DNA of 64,000 nucleotides from positions 3,162,001-3,226,000 of the forward strand of contig JACCLO010000005.1 in NCBI GenBank assembly GCA_029448655.1, in the 5' to 3' direction. The translations under genes were made by a program, and so were the position numbers. The notes below the pieces were generated by a model. The model did not search any database. It saw only the letters and a list, made by a program, of their open reading frames with translations, and had not been told where the DNA came from. Shown here piece after piece: positions 22,420 through 35,010 of the stretch. Every line of letters starts with the position of its first letter. Positions within the stretch are counted from its first letter, which is position 1. The DNA comes from Wolfiporia cocos (taxonomy: Eukaryota > Basidiomycota > Agaricomycetes > Polyporales > Phaeolaceae).

Positions 22420-22765
22420 ACACCCTGTCAAACCCCCGGGACCCAGCTCGGATACCGCGACTGGTGTTGAATTGCGTTTCTTCGATGTTGACATTTTCCT
22501 GCACTCATATGGCCTTTCAATTTCAGGGCCCGGGCTGGCACACGTCGACTGCTTGCTATTTGGAGTCGCCTGCTTTAGTTCAGCAGGCGTTTAGTTCAAC
22601 AGCGCTCATGAGGCGCTTACGCGTCGACGCGTGAACGTTCGCGTTTGAGCGCCTACTGGCTGTGATCCGCTCTGCGATCGCTTCCTTCCCCGCTACGATC
22701 TATATACTTGTACTTGCTAGCGCAAACTTCTCTTGTAACTGCTGTATCCAACATAACACCGTCCA
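22420..22765. other. Intergenic, promoter of the TFIIIC gene
   Basis: No gene-like frame. A short palindromic CGC-rich stretch (GCGCTTACGCGTCGACGCGTGAACG) lies at about 22613-22637. The rest is 5' region of the following gene. Confidence 0.45.
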
Positions 22766-24936
22766 ATGGACATGGACAAAGCTGAGGCTGGTCCTTCGAC
22801 CGTGAGACCAGCCGTAACCCCTGCGCCCGAACGACCCCTCCCATCAACGCACTTCTATTCCGTCGAGTATCCGGGCTATGTGCAGCCTACCTCCGTCCCG
22901 CTCGCGGTCGAGCGCCTAGGCGGACAACAGTGCGTCGAGGGCGCGTTCCGGCGATCGGGCGCGGCGCTCGAGCTGCACCTTCGTCCCGGGAACCCGTACG
23001 CGCACCCCGTCCCGGGGGAGGTCGTGCCCACGAACAACATTCTCCTCCGCGTAGTGAAGAGGAGACGCAAACGAAGGGACGGAGACACAGGTGGGAGCGG
23101 AGATGGGGCGGTGGGCGAGTATACGGTGCAGGCGGTCGGCGTCGTCTCGAAGACGGCGCGGTTCAGGAGTGCGTTGGCTCGCCTGTGCACGGCGTATATG
23201 CGTGTGTATGTCAATGACAATGTGGGTTATAGGCATGGTGGACTATCAGTTCAAGCCCAGGATGTCCGACCCCGTGGCAAAACTTCGGTCGGCGATGGAC
23301 GACATGGACGGTGAGCACATACATTCACTGCGCAGTGGCTGCGTATATGAATGTGCGATTCGCAGCGGAGGGGATTATCAACTATAAAATCCCTCCTGAG
23401 ATGGAAGACTACCTCGTACCAGAAGACCCTGCGGCAATGGGCATCGACATCGACCCGCAGCTCACCGGGGCACCGGCGGAGGGGCAGAAGATGAAGAGCA
23501 ACCTCCGCCTGTTCCCTCCTCCTATATTCAGCCGTCAAAATGTCCCGCAAAACTACAAGTGCGCAGCAGTGGTGCGGTGCTTTGGCGGAGAGGCTGATCA
23601 GATCGCAGCTACAAGGCAAATACTGCGTCAGTCGTCACTACCGTCGTGGACGAGGAGACGGGAGAGGAGAAGAAGCGGCTCATTAACCGTATGCGATGGA
23701 AAGGATTCGGGCCTGTGTCAATCACGTTCGCGGAAGAGAAGGTTGGTGCGCAACATGAGAACGGCCCTGCTACAGCTCACAATGTTCATTAGGTTCCGGA
23801 AAAACCATTCCAAACCGTCGAGGAGCAGCGGCCTAATGCTGACAAGAAGTTGCTAAAGAGGTTGCAAGAGGTAACCAAAACAGATGGCCCGCTGTAAACA
23901 TAGCTGCTAATCACATCGGACCTGCAGCTATTCGAGGAACGACCAATTTGGACGCGTGCAGCCATCTTCAACCAATTCTCGCCATTCGAAGTACGCGAGA
24001 TCATCAAGTCAGTATATTTCAGCACGCCCCTGTGCGGAGATCTGACAGCAGCATCGTAGCTCAAAATACCTCCTCCCGCTTGTCTCGTACGTTTTCCAAG
24101 ATGGACCATGGCGCGACACGCAGATCCGCCTGGGCTATGATCCGCGCAAAGACCGAAACGCGCGATTGTGAGTTACCAGCAACCCCGCCATGCGTGCGTG
24201 CGTGCTTATGAAGTCTCTTGCAGCTACCAGCGGCTGTACTTCCGCAACGCAAATCATCCCATCGTTCGCCCATCCGTCGTCAGCAAGCGTCAAGATGTCA
24301 GGACCGAGCTCGCACAGAATCGTGGCGTGGACACAAGCGGGCGCGAGGAGGACAGAAGGTTGGACCGTCCATACCTCTCTCTTCTTCATTGGCGGACTCA
24401 CGCACGCACCAGGTCGCACATCTTCGACGGCGTCACGGTCACGAAAGAAACCGCCGCGTTCCAACTATGCGACATCCACGATCCGATGCTTAAGGAAATG
24501 ATTGCGGACGAAGAGGACCTCCGTGAAACGTGTAACGTCCGTCAACCCACATACGTGTGCTGCCGACGCGCTAACGGGTATGTGTATATGTAGGAACGCG
24601 ACGGGTGGTACTCGACGCATGCATTTGAGCGCATCAAGGTCGTGCTGCGGCACAAGTTCTTTGCCCTACTCAGTGGGCACGTCGCTACACGCGAGGAGTG
24701 CGAGGCGCTGCTCGTCCCGCAGGAGGGCACCAACAAGCTCCCGCAGCGCCCGGCGCAGCGGCTACGCTTCGGTAAGCATAACATGGCAAAGGGCGCGTTG
24801 CCTCCGGAGGATGCAGCGGTATGTGTCGTCCATCACGAAACGATCGGATCGTTGACGCGGCGTTCTATAGGCACATCGCTTGCTTGCGACATTGCAGCAG
24901 AGAGCGAAAGGCGTGCGTTTCCAGGATCGACGATAA
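22766..24936 (+). CDS. TFIIIC subunit 5 (Tfc1/Sfc1/GTF3C5)
   Basis: Subunit of TFIIIC, which binds the A block of tRNA genes and recruits TFIIIB and RNA polymerase III. N-terminus: FYSVEYPGYVQPTSVPLAVE, LELHLRPGNPYAHPV, NNILLRVVKRRRKRR. After the first intron SMVDYQFKP appears, later EDYLVPEDPAAMG and LRLFPPPIFSRQNVPQNY. The conserved DNA-binding part: LFEERPIWTRAAIFNQF, LLPLVSYVFQDGPWRDTQIR, LGYDPRKD, YQRLYFRN. C-terminus: GWYSTHAFERIKVVLRHKF then VRFQDRR. About nine introns; the last joins ...PEDAA to AHRLLATLQQ and ends at 24936. A tail in another frame reaching 24995 is rejected. About 560 aa. Confidence 0.88.
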
Positions 24937-26347
24937 CGCAGAGGTATATGCCCAGAACCAGTGTAGGGTCTCAGAGACAAACTCGACATCTGTAGCGTTA
25001 GTCTAACGTTTGCCGCACGTGCCGTACGATTGTACCGTGTAGCCATAACCATAAACCATACGCCATATTCTTGCTCGCTTGCACAAGAGGCGATACAGTG
25101 TTTTTGGATTTTTCATTTCTGCGTGGACGGACCTAAGTAAATCACGGTGCATACGCATGATGGGGTGGCTGGCAGTGGTTACATGATGGCATGCCGTGCC
25201 TAGTGCGGAAGGGCCTCCTCAGTCGCATCTCCTCGACGTGCTCTCCTCAAAAACGGGTGGGTGAAGTCGCTAACCTCAGATCAGCACATCATGACGATGC
25301 CTTCTCCTCCCTCCGCGCCTGGACGGCCTTTTGCTGTACACCGGCAACAGTTCAACATACACATTACATTCGCATTGTTCTGCGGACGTACCGAGCCCCT
25401 CCGAGCGAACCTGGCGTTGCGGCGGAACTGCAGGTGGTTGAATTGCCGCGTTCAAGTCAAGATCTCCCAGCAGCATTAATCAGCGCACCTTGGGGTCAAC
25501 CTATCGGACCCGAATTTTTAACATTTCACAGAAGATCACGAAACGGATGCACGTACACCCCTCATTGAGCGTTGCCTGTGAGTCTGAGGCTTCTTGATAC
25601 CATTGCGGTGAGCCTTCTTGTTTTGGTTGTGGTTGGTGTGGCTGGAGACGGCAGAGATCGCACCGTCAGCGTCTCACTCTCACACAGCCGTCAAACAAGG
25701 ACCCAGGGAACCTACTTCTTAGACTTGGCCATGGCGTCGACGAGGCTGGTCTTGAGGATGCGGTGGCGCGCGCTGTACTGGCCTGGGAAACTCGCTGATG
25801 GGTGGCTGTAAAACTATGCAGTTGCGCAGTCCGGCAGTCACCGATACTGGCTCAATGTGGCAATTTACCTGCTCGATTTAGCGAGGATATCCACTGGCTC
25901 GTAAGCTGCCGAGGGGGTGCATCTGTTCGCAAAACCGGCGCATCATGCTCCTGCAGACAACCTCTGGGCGCAGCTGTCCTGTGAAGTAGTAGACGCCCGC
26001 CGTAATGACCCCAAATCAACCATCGCAGAGAGTCATCAGTTCGAGTGGCCTTCGCTTCCATGTTGATTCAGCTCTCGGCATTTCCCAAGGCCAAGGGACA
26101 AGCCGCTCTGCCCTGGTCGACGAATGGGGGACGACGATTTGGTGGAGACGCCGATGATCAGTTCAGCTGCTAAATATCGGGCCATTAGATCTCGCTAATA
26201 ATTCGGCCGAATGACCCTACATCAACCCCGCTCCACTTGTAATCCTGAGCTTGCTTTAACTCGAGTCATTTCTAGCTGAGTCACCGGCTTTGGTACTTAG
26301 CTGCGTCTCACGACTGTGCGGTCAACTCACACCCACTCGACGCCGCC
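24937..26347. other. 1.4 kb without a supported gene
   Basis: Between TFIIIC5 and LEU1. Apart from a possible small minus-strand gene near 25712-26061, I see only short unrelated ORFs. The last 200 bp are the LEU1 promoter. CGGN-rich, Leu3-type CCG(N4)CGG sites were looked for by eye and none was convincing. Confidence 0.5.
25712..26061 (-). CDS. Possible small minus-strand gene (weak)
   Basis: On the minus strand a Met-initiated frame starts at 26061 (MEAKATRTDDSLRWLIWG). A separate frame ends YSARHRILKTSLVDAMAKSKK at 25712, looking like a genuine basic C-terminus. They could be joined by an intron near 25860-25800 that carries an ACAG acceptor. I do not recognise the product and could not make a unique splice model. 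It may be chance. Confidence 0.2.
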
Positions 26348-29048
26348 ATGCCTGCACCAGTCCAGCAGCCCCGCACTCTCTACGACAAGATCTGGGATGA
26401 TCATGTTATGTGCGTGCTGAAGCGCTGACCCCGCATTGATGTGGGACTAATACCCGCGATATCGCAGTGATGTCCAGGACGATGGGCTGGCTCTCATCTA
26501 CATCGACCGGTATGTCGGAGACTTCGTCCTCGCAGGAGCTTGCTAACAGGATCTCAGGCATCTAGTTCATGAAGTGACCAGTCCACAAGCGTTCGAAGGC
26601 CTGTCAGTAATCCTCATCATAGCTGAGATCGGTAATCTCACCGTATTATAGGCGTACTACAGGACGTCGTGTACGCCGACCCGACTGCACGCTGGTCACA
26701 GTTGACCACAACGTGCCGTGAGTGTCATGCTGCCTGCGTGTGTGCGCCAACTAATCCCGTCCTTTAGCACCGTCTCTCGCAAGAACTTCACCTCGGTCGA
26801 GTCCTTCATCGAGCAACCCGACTCCCGGGCGCAATGTCAGGCTTTGGAGGAGAATGTGAAAGAATTCGGCTTGACTTACTTTGGCATGACGGATAGGAGA
26901 CAAGGTGCGCATGGTTCATTGTTAGAGTTGCGACACGATCTAACGTCGTCGACCAGGTATCGTGCACATCATTGGTCCTGAACAAGGCTTCACTGTGCGT
27001 GCACTGTCCCATCGGCCTATCGTGCATAACCCCTTATACTCTAACAGCTGCCGGGTATTACGTGCGTCTGTGGTGACTCGCACACATCTAGTAAGTTTCC
27101 CCTGTGCTAGCCGTTGGGTTTATATTGACCTTCATTGTTAAGCGCATGGCGCGTTCGGATCCCTGGCGTTTGGTATCGGCACGTCCGAGCTGGAGCATGT
27201 TTTGGCGACCCAGACGCTCCTCCAGAAGAAGGGCAAGAACATGCGCATCACCGTCGAGGGTAACCTGGCGGAGGGTGTCACCTCAAAGGACGTTATCCTG
27301 CACATCATCGGTGTCATCGGTACTGCGGGGGGTACGGGCTGCGTCGTCGAATACGCGGGAAACGTCATCCGCGGCTTCAGCATGGAGGCACGCATGAGTA
27401 TGTGCAACATGAGCATCGAGGGCGGTGCTCGCGCGGGGATGATTGCTCCCGACGAGGTGACGTTCGCCTACCTCCGCAACCGGCCGCTCGCCCCCAAGGG
27501 AGAGGTGTGGGACCGCGCCGAGGCGTACTGGCGCACACTCAAGTCGGACGAGGGCGCGACGTTCGACATCGAGGTCAACATCCGTGCAGAGGACATCCAG
27601 CCCACCGTTACGTGGGGCACGTCGCCGCAGGACGTTGTCCCGATCACCGGCTCCGTCCCTGACCCCGTGACGATCGCCGACCCGAAGAAGCGCGAGAACG
27701 TCCAGCGCGCGCTGAAGTACATGGGCCTCACGCCGAACACCCCGATGCAGGACATCAAGATCGACAAGGTGTTCATCGGCTCGTGCACGAACAGCCGCAT
27801 CGAGGACATGCGCTCCGCCGCGAGGATCGTCCTTGCCGCCGGGCCGGATGCGAAGGTCGCGGAGGGCGTGTCCGCGATGATCGTCCCCGGCTCGGGGCTG
27901 GTCAAGCAGCACGCGGAGGCGGAGGGCCTGGACGTCATCTTCAAGCGTGCGGGCTTCGAGTGGCGCGAGGCGGGCTGCTCGATGTGCCTGGGCATGAACC
28001 CCGACAAGCTCGAGCCGGAGGAGCGCTGTGCGAGCACGAGCAACCGGAACTTCGAGGGCCGCCAGGGCCCGCGCGGCCGTACGCACCTGGTCAGCCCGGC
28101 GATGGCCGTCGCCGCGGCCATGACGGGCAAGCTCACCGACGTCCGCAAGTACCTCGGTGCGGAGACCGAGGTGGGACCCAAGCTGAAGGTCACGAGCGCC
28201 CTTGATTTCCTGAACGACCCGGTCGTTGCGTCGCCAGAGCCCGAGACGCCTGCACAACAGACGGCTTCCTCTGCTTCGGACAAGTCGCTCCCTGCTGCTG
28301 AGACACCATCGAGCGTGGCGCCCTTCAAGGTTCTCAAGGGCATCGCGGCGCCTCTGCACATTGAGAACGTCGACACCGACATGATCATTCCCGGCGTGTT
28401 CCTCAAGACCTTGAAGCGTACCGGCCTCGCAGACGCTCTATTCTTCGCCCTCCGCAGGAACCCGCAGACCGGTGTGAAGTCGGACTTTGTGCTGAACCGC
28501 GAGCCGTACACACACTCCAAGATCCTCGTTTGCGATGCACCGAACTTCGGCTGTGGCAGTTCGCGTGAGCACGCGCCATGGGCTCTGTAAGTCGTTCGCG
28601 CTACGGTTTGGGCTCCGCATTATTCACTGAAACGCTGTTCGCTAGGCGAGACTTTGGCATCCTCTCCGTCATTGCGCCAAGTTTCGGTGACATTTTCCGT
28701 AACAACTGCATGCAAAACGGCATGTTGCCGATCGTGCTCCCGGAGGCAGACTGCCGTGCCCTGGCGGAGGACGCGGAGGCGGGTTTCGAGCTCGAGGTGG
28801 ACCTAGAGAAGCAGGAGATCCGCCGCGCGAGCGGCAAGCCTGCCATCTCTTTCTCGGTCGACCCCTTCCGCAGACATTGCCTGCTGAACGGCCTGGACGA
28901 CATCGCCCTGACGCTGCAGAATGTGGACAAGATTGAGGTATTCGAGAAGCGGAGAAGCGAGACGTGGCCCTGGCTGGATGGGTTCGACTACAAGGGTAAC
29001 AAAATTCCGATCGCACCGGAAAAGAAAATTGGGAAGATGGAGTGGTGA
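26348..29048 (+). CDS. LEU1: 3-Isopropylmalate dehydratase (fused large and small subunits)
   Basis: Isomerises 2-isopropylmalate to 3-isopropylmalate in leucine synthesis; cytosolic 4Fe-4S aconitase-family enzyme. Start [20 protein letters not shown]. Early exons: 26348-26409, 26468-26509, 26558-26602, 26652-26717, 26768-26904 and on; nine or so introns, all in the first third and one near 28589. Seen: [20 protein letters not shown], cluster-binding Cys in [15 protein letters not shown] and in [11 protein letters not shown], swivel-domain [24 protein letters not shown] and [14 protein letters not shown]-terminus KKIGKMEW. About 770 aa, the fungal fused form. The 27202-28590 exon is highly GC-biased at third positions, which also opens long antisense frames; this bias suggests high expression. 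Confidence 0.97.
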
Positions 29049-29781
29049 AACTTGGATTTTTGGTTTGTATAATGGTTGTTCTTGTATCATGCCCGGATAT
29101 GAAAACGTCAGCGATGGGACACATTCTCCCAACGCGATATTCCGATGCATTGGGTAAAAGCTCGACATATTGGTACTTGTCTGGTTCTCCAGCTTGCTCG
29201 CTACCGGCCTCGCGCAGTATATGCAGCTTGGCTACGCGTTCATGATGGCGCGACGAGAAAGGGCATCATCGCTGTGTAAGCGGCGGATTCAAACGTGTAT
29301 GGTTCATGCTGCGAAACCGTGGGGATTATCTGCATCCTATTCTATGATTTAGTTTTCCAGTCGCATTGCCTCATGGAGTTGATGGTTTTTCCGATTGATA
29401 GATAGGCTTCAATTGCTGGTTCAATTGCTGTACATTTCCGAGTTCGGGCAATGTTCGAGTCTTTGATATTCTTGCACGGTCTTTGCATACCTCCATTTGC
29501 ATCTGGTCTACTCAAACTGCGACAATACAATTTTCAAGTAGCAATAGCAAAAGGCCATCTGTCTTCACCGTGACGTAGTTGTGTATGCTTTGTGTGCCAC
29601 AGGTTGAGATCGATCGGCCCCGGGCTCATTTTGGTCCCGCGAACTTATCCCATCCCTGATTTTGACTTTGCTCAATCGTCGTCATCGTATATTCACGCGC
29701 TATTCTATCGATACGGCCTGGAAGTAGCTTTGGCGGGTATTTGAAGCGCATACTATTGCTTGACCATTGGCCGATGAACCG
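29049..29781. other. Intergenic, no gene supported
   Basis: AT-richer than its surroundings. Holds the LEU1 3' UTR and the upstream region of the HEI10-like gene. No coherent frame. Confidence 0.5.
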
Positions 29782-31584
29782 ATGGACAACCTCAAATGCA
29801 ACAGACTGACATGTAGGAGAGCACTAACGGAGAAGGCCGTTGTCGTAAGTCGGATTATTGTGCATGATTATGATACTAATTCTCGTAGACAACCTGTACG
29901 TGTCTTCAGCGATCACATCTGCGGTGTGCTCGCTGATTCACCAATCATGATGAGAACCAGGCTCTCATATATTCTGCGGTAAGGCAACATAATTCTATTT
30001 GCAGAGTAGCTTTGACGGCGGCGACAGTCGACTGTGCAAATGAATTGTTCAATGCGTCACGGCTGTGTCCCGGTGAGCAATAAGGACATGCCACATTAGG
30101 GACCCGACGCTCATCTTCGTATGTAGCTTGTGAGACATCGTTGACGGAGCCGTAAGTGGAGATATATGCATCAATCGTGTGCCGCTGACCGGTAAAGCAG
30201 CGATGACGTGGTCGTGAGTATGATCCTTGTGATCCAGGTGCTATCTAAGGGGACGCATTGTCGAGCAGGTCTGCTCCTTACAGCCGTCCAACGACTACAA
30301 GACAGTGAGTATATGCGCATATATGGAGCCATCTTCTTGTTTGACAATGCACAGTCCGTTCTTTCAGGCCTGAATCCGACCATCATTCTCGAGATTTGCA
30401 GCAGGTTTGTTATATTACGTCTAGTACACCGACCGTGGTGTTGAACCGACTCGGTGGTAGAGCGATGTCTTTCTGGCAATATCAAGTGCATCAAGAGCAG
30501 TGAATATTGTGCCGCATGTCTATTTGTGTCTCGCTGATACTGCAAAGTTCATTTCAGCACGCGGTATATCGCAACGTCAATGAAAAGAACGCACAGCTTC
30601 AAAAACAATTGGATAACGTTATACGAGAAGGTTGCACTGACCATTCCTGTACCCTCTTGCACAATGCTAATGAAACGAGTGCTCGGATCCAGCAAACAGC
30701 GAGCTGAGCCTGCTCAACAATAAGGTGTCCGGTAGGCGTCTCGACCAATTGGTAACGCTCTATCTCACGCTATTGGCAGAGCTGGAACGAGACCTAGAGC
30801 TTGAGCGTCGAAAAATAGCTGGCATGCAGGACTCGATGAAGGAACGAGACAAAGAGTATCAGAAGCTGAAAGTATGTCGCTTACCGTCTTGCATGACATC
30901 AACTAGACCAACATGCATTTCAGGCCCAATATGACAAAATCAAGCGTAAAGCACTCCTTGCCCCAAATGTCGTAGGAGGGGAAGGCACTATACCGCTCGG
31001 AGGGGCCGAGAATACGCTGGGCGACAGAGCAGTCGTGAGTGAGCCGTCGAATAAGCTCAGACCAGGCGCCTTGTTCGGAACTAGTGCGACTGCAACAGTG
31101 GACGTAGGCGCTGTTGTTGGCAATATGGAAGCTCATGGGGTTAGTCCTTCGTCCGTCTCACCTGATACGCCTGGACACTCCTTCCAGATCCAACGTACGC
31201 CAATCGTCAACCGCACAATGAATATGCAATCGGGTCCCGCATGGCGACAGCCTGTGGCCGCACAGGCACGCCATAACCCCCAGCGCCAGCCTTTCAATAC
31301 GGCGTCCGCAGACCGCTCATTCCGGTCGAGCACAACCCGGTCGGATCAGTCTGATAGCGCAGCAGAGTTAGAGAACCTCCTGAGTGGTGCTGCACGTCAG
31401 CCCCCGCGCGCCAGCACTGGCTCGTGGTCGGCGCCGCAAGTACGACAAGGGAGTAAGCAGCCTCAGCGTGGTGAGAATTTGAAATGAGCTTTAGAATGTT
31501 GCAGCAGCTGATGTTCGGACAGTATTCGCGCCGTCGACGACAGTGCGGCGTTCCAGCGGCTTCAGGCCTGCTCCAGCACCTTGA
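29782..31584 (+). CDS. HEI10/CCNB1IP1-type RING E3 ligase (meiotic crossover factor)
   Basis: HEI10 proteins are RING SUMO/ubiquitin ligases on the synaptonemal complex that mark crossovers. Model: 29782-29844, 29889-29895, 29961-29978, 30028-30072, 30127-30151, 30198-30213, 30269-30304, 30355-30404, 30461-30499, 30548-30630, 30693-30731, 30780-30871, 30924-31470, 31508-31584 (1137 nt, 378 aa). Order: MDNLKCNRLTC, TTCSHIFCVDCANELF, SRLCPACETSLTEP (the RING), then VCSLQPSNDYKTSVLSGLNP and SFWQYQVHQE. Then a coiled coil (VNEKNAQLQKQLDNVI to KEYQKLKAQYDKIKRKALL) and a Ser/Gln/Arg-rich tail ending RRSSGFRPAPAP. The RING is assembled from exons of 63, 7, 18, 45, 25 and 16 nt. Identity is strong; the 7-nt exon is inferred from the conserved VVTTCSHIFC. 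Confidence 0.85.
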
Positions 31585-31837
31585 AAGGAATGTATCGCTT
31601 CCTCGGCATTAGTGTAGCTATATGTGTACGAGTGTCCTTTTTTGTACGGTCAGCTGAAATGTATTTGTACAAAGTGCAGAAGGTATAGATACAATACCGT
31701 AGTGTAACTGCATAGCTGGTGAGCATGTCCGTTAACCAATGTCCGGGATCGATACAGAGCCCAATTAGGGCGATGCAGGCATAAGTCAATTGGAAGTGAA
31801 GATGAATATTGAGATGCGCAAAAGGAGTGAAAACGAT

Positions 31838-34800
31838 CTAATCGTGCTGAAGGACCCCATTCTTCTGGTCCTCGAGGTACTGCCCGACGGCAAGTATGTC
31901 ATGCCCGGTTCGGTACAGATAGCCCGCGAGAACATCTCTATCGGCATGCGGAAGGACATCAGCCAGCTTGTCTACCTGCTGCTCAAATTCGGGAGTCCTG
32001 ACAGAGGATGGCGGGGGTGGAGGCACTGCGCTCCTGCCCGAGATAACAGGCGCCGGCGCCGGCTGTCCTGCGCGCGCTCGCGCAAATATCGATGGCCTGC
32101 GTGCCGCAACGGTGCTCTGGCGACTGGGCGTGCGGGGATTCCGCGTTGAGCTAAAGTGGATATGAGGCGGCCCTGCCACTGGAGGGCTCATTGACACGGA
32201 GAATGTCTGCGAGCGCTGTATTCGTCCTGGTGCGGCTCGTGGCCCACCGGGTACCGTGGGTGTGGTGGTAATCTGCACGGGGGCCGGTCGTGGGGCACTG
32301 TTCTCAACAGGCTTGCCCTTCGCTACCAGCACAGGCCTATCTTTCTTCATGCTATTCTTGCGCCCAATTGAAGCGAAGAAACCGCCTCCGACGCTCCTGC
32401 TCGCGGAGAGAGCCGGTAGGAGTGTCCGAGGAGCTGCGGCAACCGCGGTGGACGAGAATGCCGGAGTGCGTTGAGCTACAGCAAGTGATGGGTAAGGGAG
32501 CGGTGGCGGCGATGTAGACGGCATGATGTCGTGCGCGCGCGATGTGAGGTCCGTGGCACTGTATGCGTCCGGGCGTATTGGGAAAGTCATGATGGAGGCT
32601 GCTGAATCCTCCGAGACGTGCCTCGGCTCTGGTACGAAAACCGGAACCGAAGGCGTCGCTGGAGTGAACATCACCCGTGTTGTACTCGACGATGACCGAG
32701 CAAGACCTCCTATTGTCCGCACGCCCTTAAATTCTGGCTCTGCCCATGCCTGAGGTGAATACCTACCTGGATGCCTCCTCGCTTCTACCCAGTCAGCCAA
32801 GCCACAATTTTGCATCGCCAGCTCGTTGATCTTGTGTGCATAACCCAGCGATCGCTCCAGCGCACTTGGCTTCATCGCGACGTCTTTGTAATGCATCGCA
32901 TTTGGCCAGGCAGCCCTGAATTTTGGAAGGGCTCTGTGCCGTGCTAGCCGCTCTGCATGGCTCACCGATGGAGGGGATGATGGCCTAGGAGGGGACGGTG
33001 GCCTTGAAGGCGCGGAGGTTGTCGACTTCGCCCGCAATGAAGCGACAGATGGCACTCGCGGCAGTGCAGAAAACCGTTTCAAGTTTGTCAGTGCACCTCG
33101 CCGAGGCGCAGCGCCAGTGCTGGGACGCTCATCTGCCGGCGCTTCCTTGACGCTCTTCGGTGGGGGCGTGGGGCAGATCGCCGACGATGAGGATGAAGAC
33201 GACAGAAGGGACGATGCTGACGCAGAGCCAAGGGCGGATGGTCTCGTAGCATGCTCGCTGCTGACACTCACCCAGCTGTCCACCCGTCGCAGATCCAACC
33301 CCGACCTCCGAATGCGAATTGTGCGCGTTGGCGTGACATCGGGGTCATTGTGCGCGCTCTCGTGCGAGCCGTCTACTGAGGGAGATGGTGACCTCGGAGG
33401 GGAAGCGCTGCGACCCATTCGCGTTCTAGTGAACTCTGGTGGTTTCTCTGGCAATATGGGCGTATTCAGCGCCGTCGATGGCGGGTGTGCACCCTCTCGG
33501 ACATGCAGAGACCGCTTTCGCAACGGTCTAGACCCAGTCATTAAGGCAATGTAACGTCGGCAAATGGAATACGCACCCTGCTTCGGAGTCCCTCGAGTCG
33601 GCAGGGAGATCGGAGCTGGCCTGTTTCGGGGACACTGGCCGCTGCAATGAAGCCAGCCGAGCTGAGACGGACGGAGGTAGTTGCAAGGCATTTCTGAGTG
33701 CGTGAATGTCGTGGCGGGAGGCGGCCCCCGCGGGAGCAGGAAGGGATGCTTTCGTTCTGAGTGGACGCGGCGGAGCGGGCACAGCCGACGGCAGGTGAGA
33801 GGCATCGGAATCGGGGAGCGGACGTGGCGGGGGTGGTAGCGGACCAGCGGTAGCATCTACGGCGGGGTCGTAGCGTCTGTGCAACGACTGAAACTGGTGC
33901 TGGTGCTGGTGAGACGACCGGTGTGTAGCGAAGGACTCGCCCGAGCTCGAGACACTTTCAGCATGGTCCCGGGGACGCATGGCCTCAGAAGTGAGACCTA
34001 CTACAACTGGCCCGACGACAGGCTGAGAGATGTCCTTGGACTCGCCAATCGCGGGCGTGAGGATCTCGCGCTCGGGAGTAGTCAGTGTGCTCGAGCTCGT
34101 GCTAAGCGGTGGGAGGCCAAGCGCGCTCGGCTCAGGAGGATCGGGTGTCCTCCCTGGCGAGGGCCCGGGCGTCTGGAACACGGGCAAGCCCAGCTCGCCA
34201 CGACGATCGACGGAGTCGGGCATGGCGGATACGACACCGACAATGCCCACGTCCCGCGAGGACTTGTGCTGATGTCGCAGCTTCGATGTCGTCGTCGACG
34301 ACGGGTTGGGTGCGGCGGGTGCAGTCGTGAGTGCTCGTGCGGGTACAGTGACGGCCTCGGACTGCGAGCGGTGGTGGTTTAGCACAGGGTGAGAGGCGCT
34401 TGTGGACAGCCCTCGGTCGACAGTCAGCGGCGCAGTTGAAGGCGGTGTGAGATTGGTGTACGTGCCCGGAGAGGCGTCGGGCGGGGCGACGAGTGCAAGG
34501 CCGTCGACATGAAATCCACGACGAGAGAGAAGGGTAGACGATGTCGACGCACCTTTGTTGCTGCTTGCCTGCGCGTCGGGCTGGTTGTGCTTACGAGAGA
34601 TGGAGAGTGGCAGCGTAGGACCGAGCTCGACGATGGCGAGTCGTCGCCTGTCCGCACCGCCTTCGGTGGGCACACTAGGTCGCCTGTGGTGGCCCAGAGA
34701 GGTGAACTCGCCGGGTGAGTCCGTGTCAACATCAGCGTGATGATCAGAGTCGGAGCTGGACGATTCCATCCTCATAATAATTGGCGTGCTCGCCGTGTAG

Positions 34801-35010
34801 GTTTGACCAGCATACTCGGACTGATAGTAGGAGAGTATGTTGTCCGTATCCCGCCTCACGACTTTTGGCCGAAGATGAGGTGCTGCGTATACACTATTTC
34901 AATGATGCTTCACGAGCTCATGAGAACAGAAGCACACCTGTATTGGTGCCGTAATCACTTTCTTCCGAAGAGAGCGCGTAGCTACTCATCGGCAATCCTA
35001 CGGCAGTCAT
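31838..35010 (-). CDS. Large Ser/Pro-rich disordered protein with C-terminal CUE-like motif
   Basis: I do not recognise the whole protein. Proposed start ATG 35010 (or 34989, MSSYALSSEESDYGTNT), exon 1 joined by a GTGTGC intron to APHLRPKVVRRDTDN; a second intron lies near 33580-33500. About 990 aa. Most of it is Ser/Pro/Thr-rich and disordered, with proline runs and basic patches. Two ordered pieces stand out: a middle segment near 32920-32740 (AWPNAMHYKDVAMKPSALER, KINELAMQNCGLADWVEARR) and the last 45 residues (QVDKLADVLPHADRDVLAGY, YLEDQKNG), which resemble a CUE/UBA three-helix ubiquitin-binding fold. A role in ubiquitin-linked cell-cortex or trafficking regulation is only a guess. Confidence 0.7.

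Noticed and set aside
24937..24995. Longer C-terminus for TFIIIC5 in another frame
   Set aside because: The phase after the last intron (acceptor TATAG) gives AHRLLATLQQ and the stop at 24936. The longer frame needs an out-of-phase join.
27283..28520. Antisense ORFs of 350-358 codons inside LEU1
   Set aside because: They lie opposite a GC3-biased exon with full isopropylmalate dehydratase similarity. The reverse frames are Arg/Ala/His-rich with no motif.
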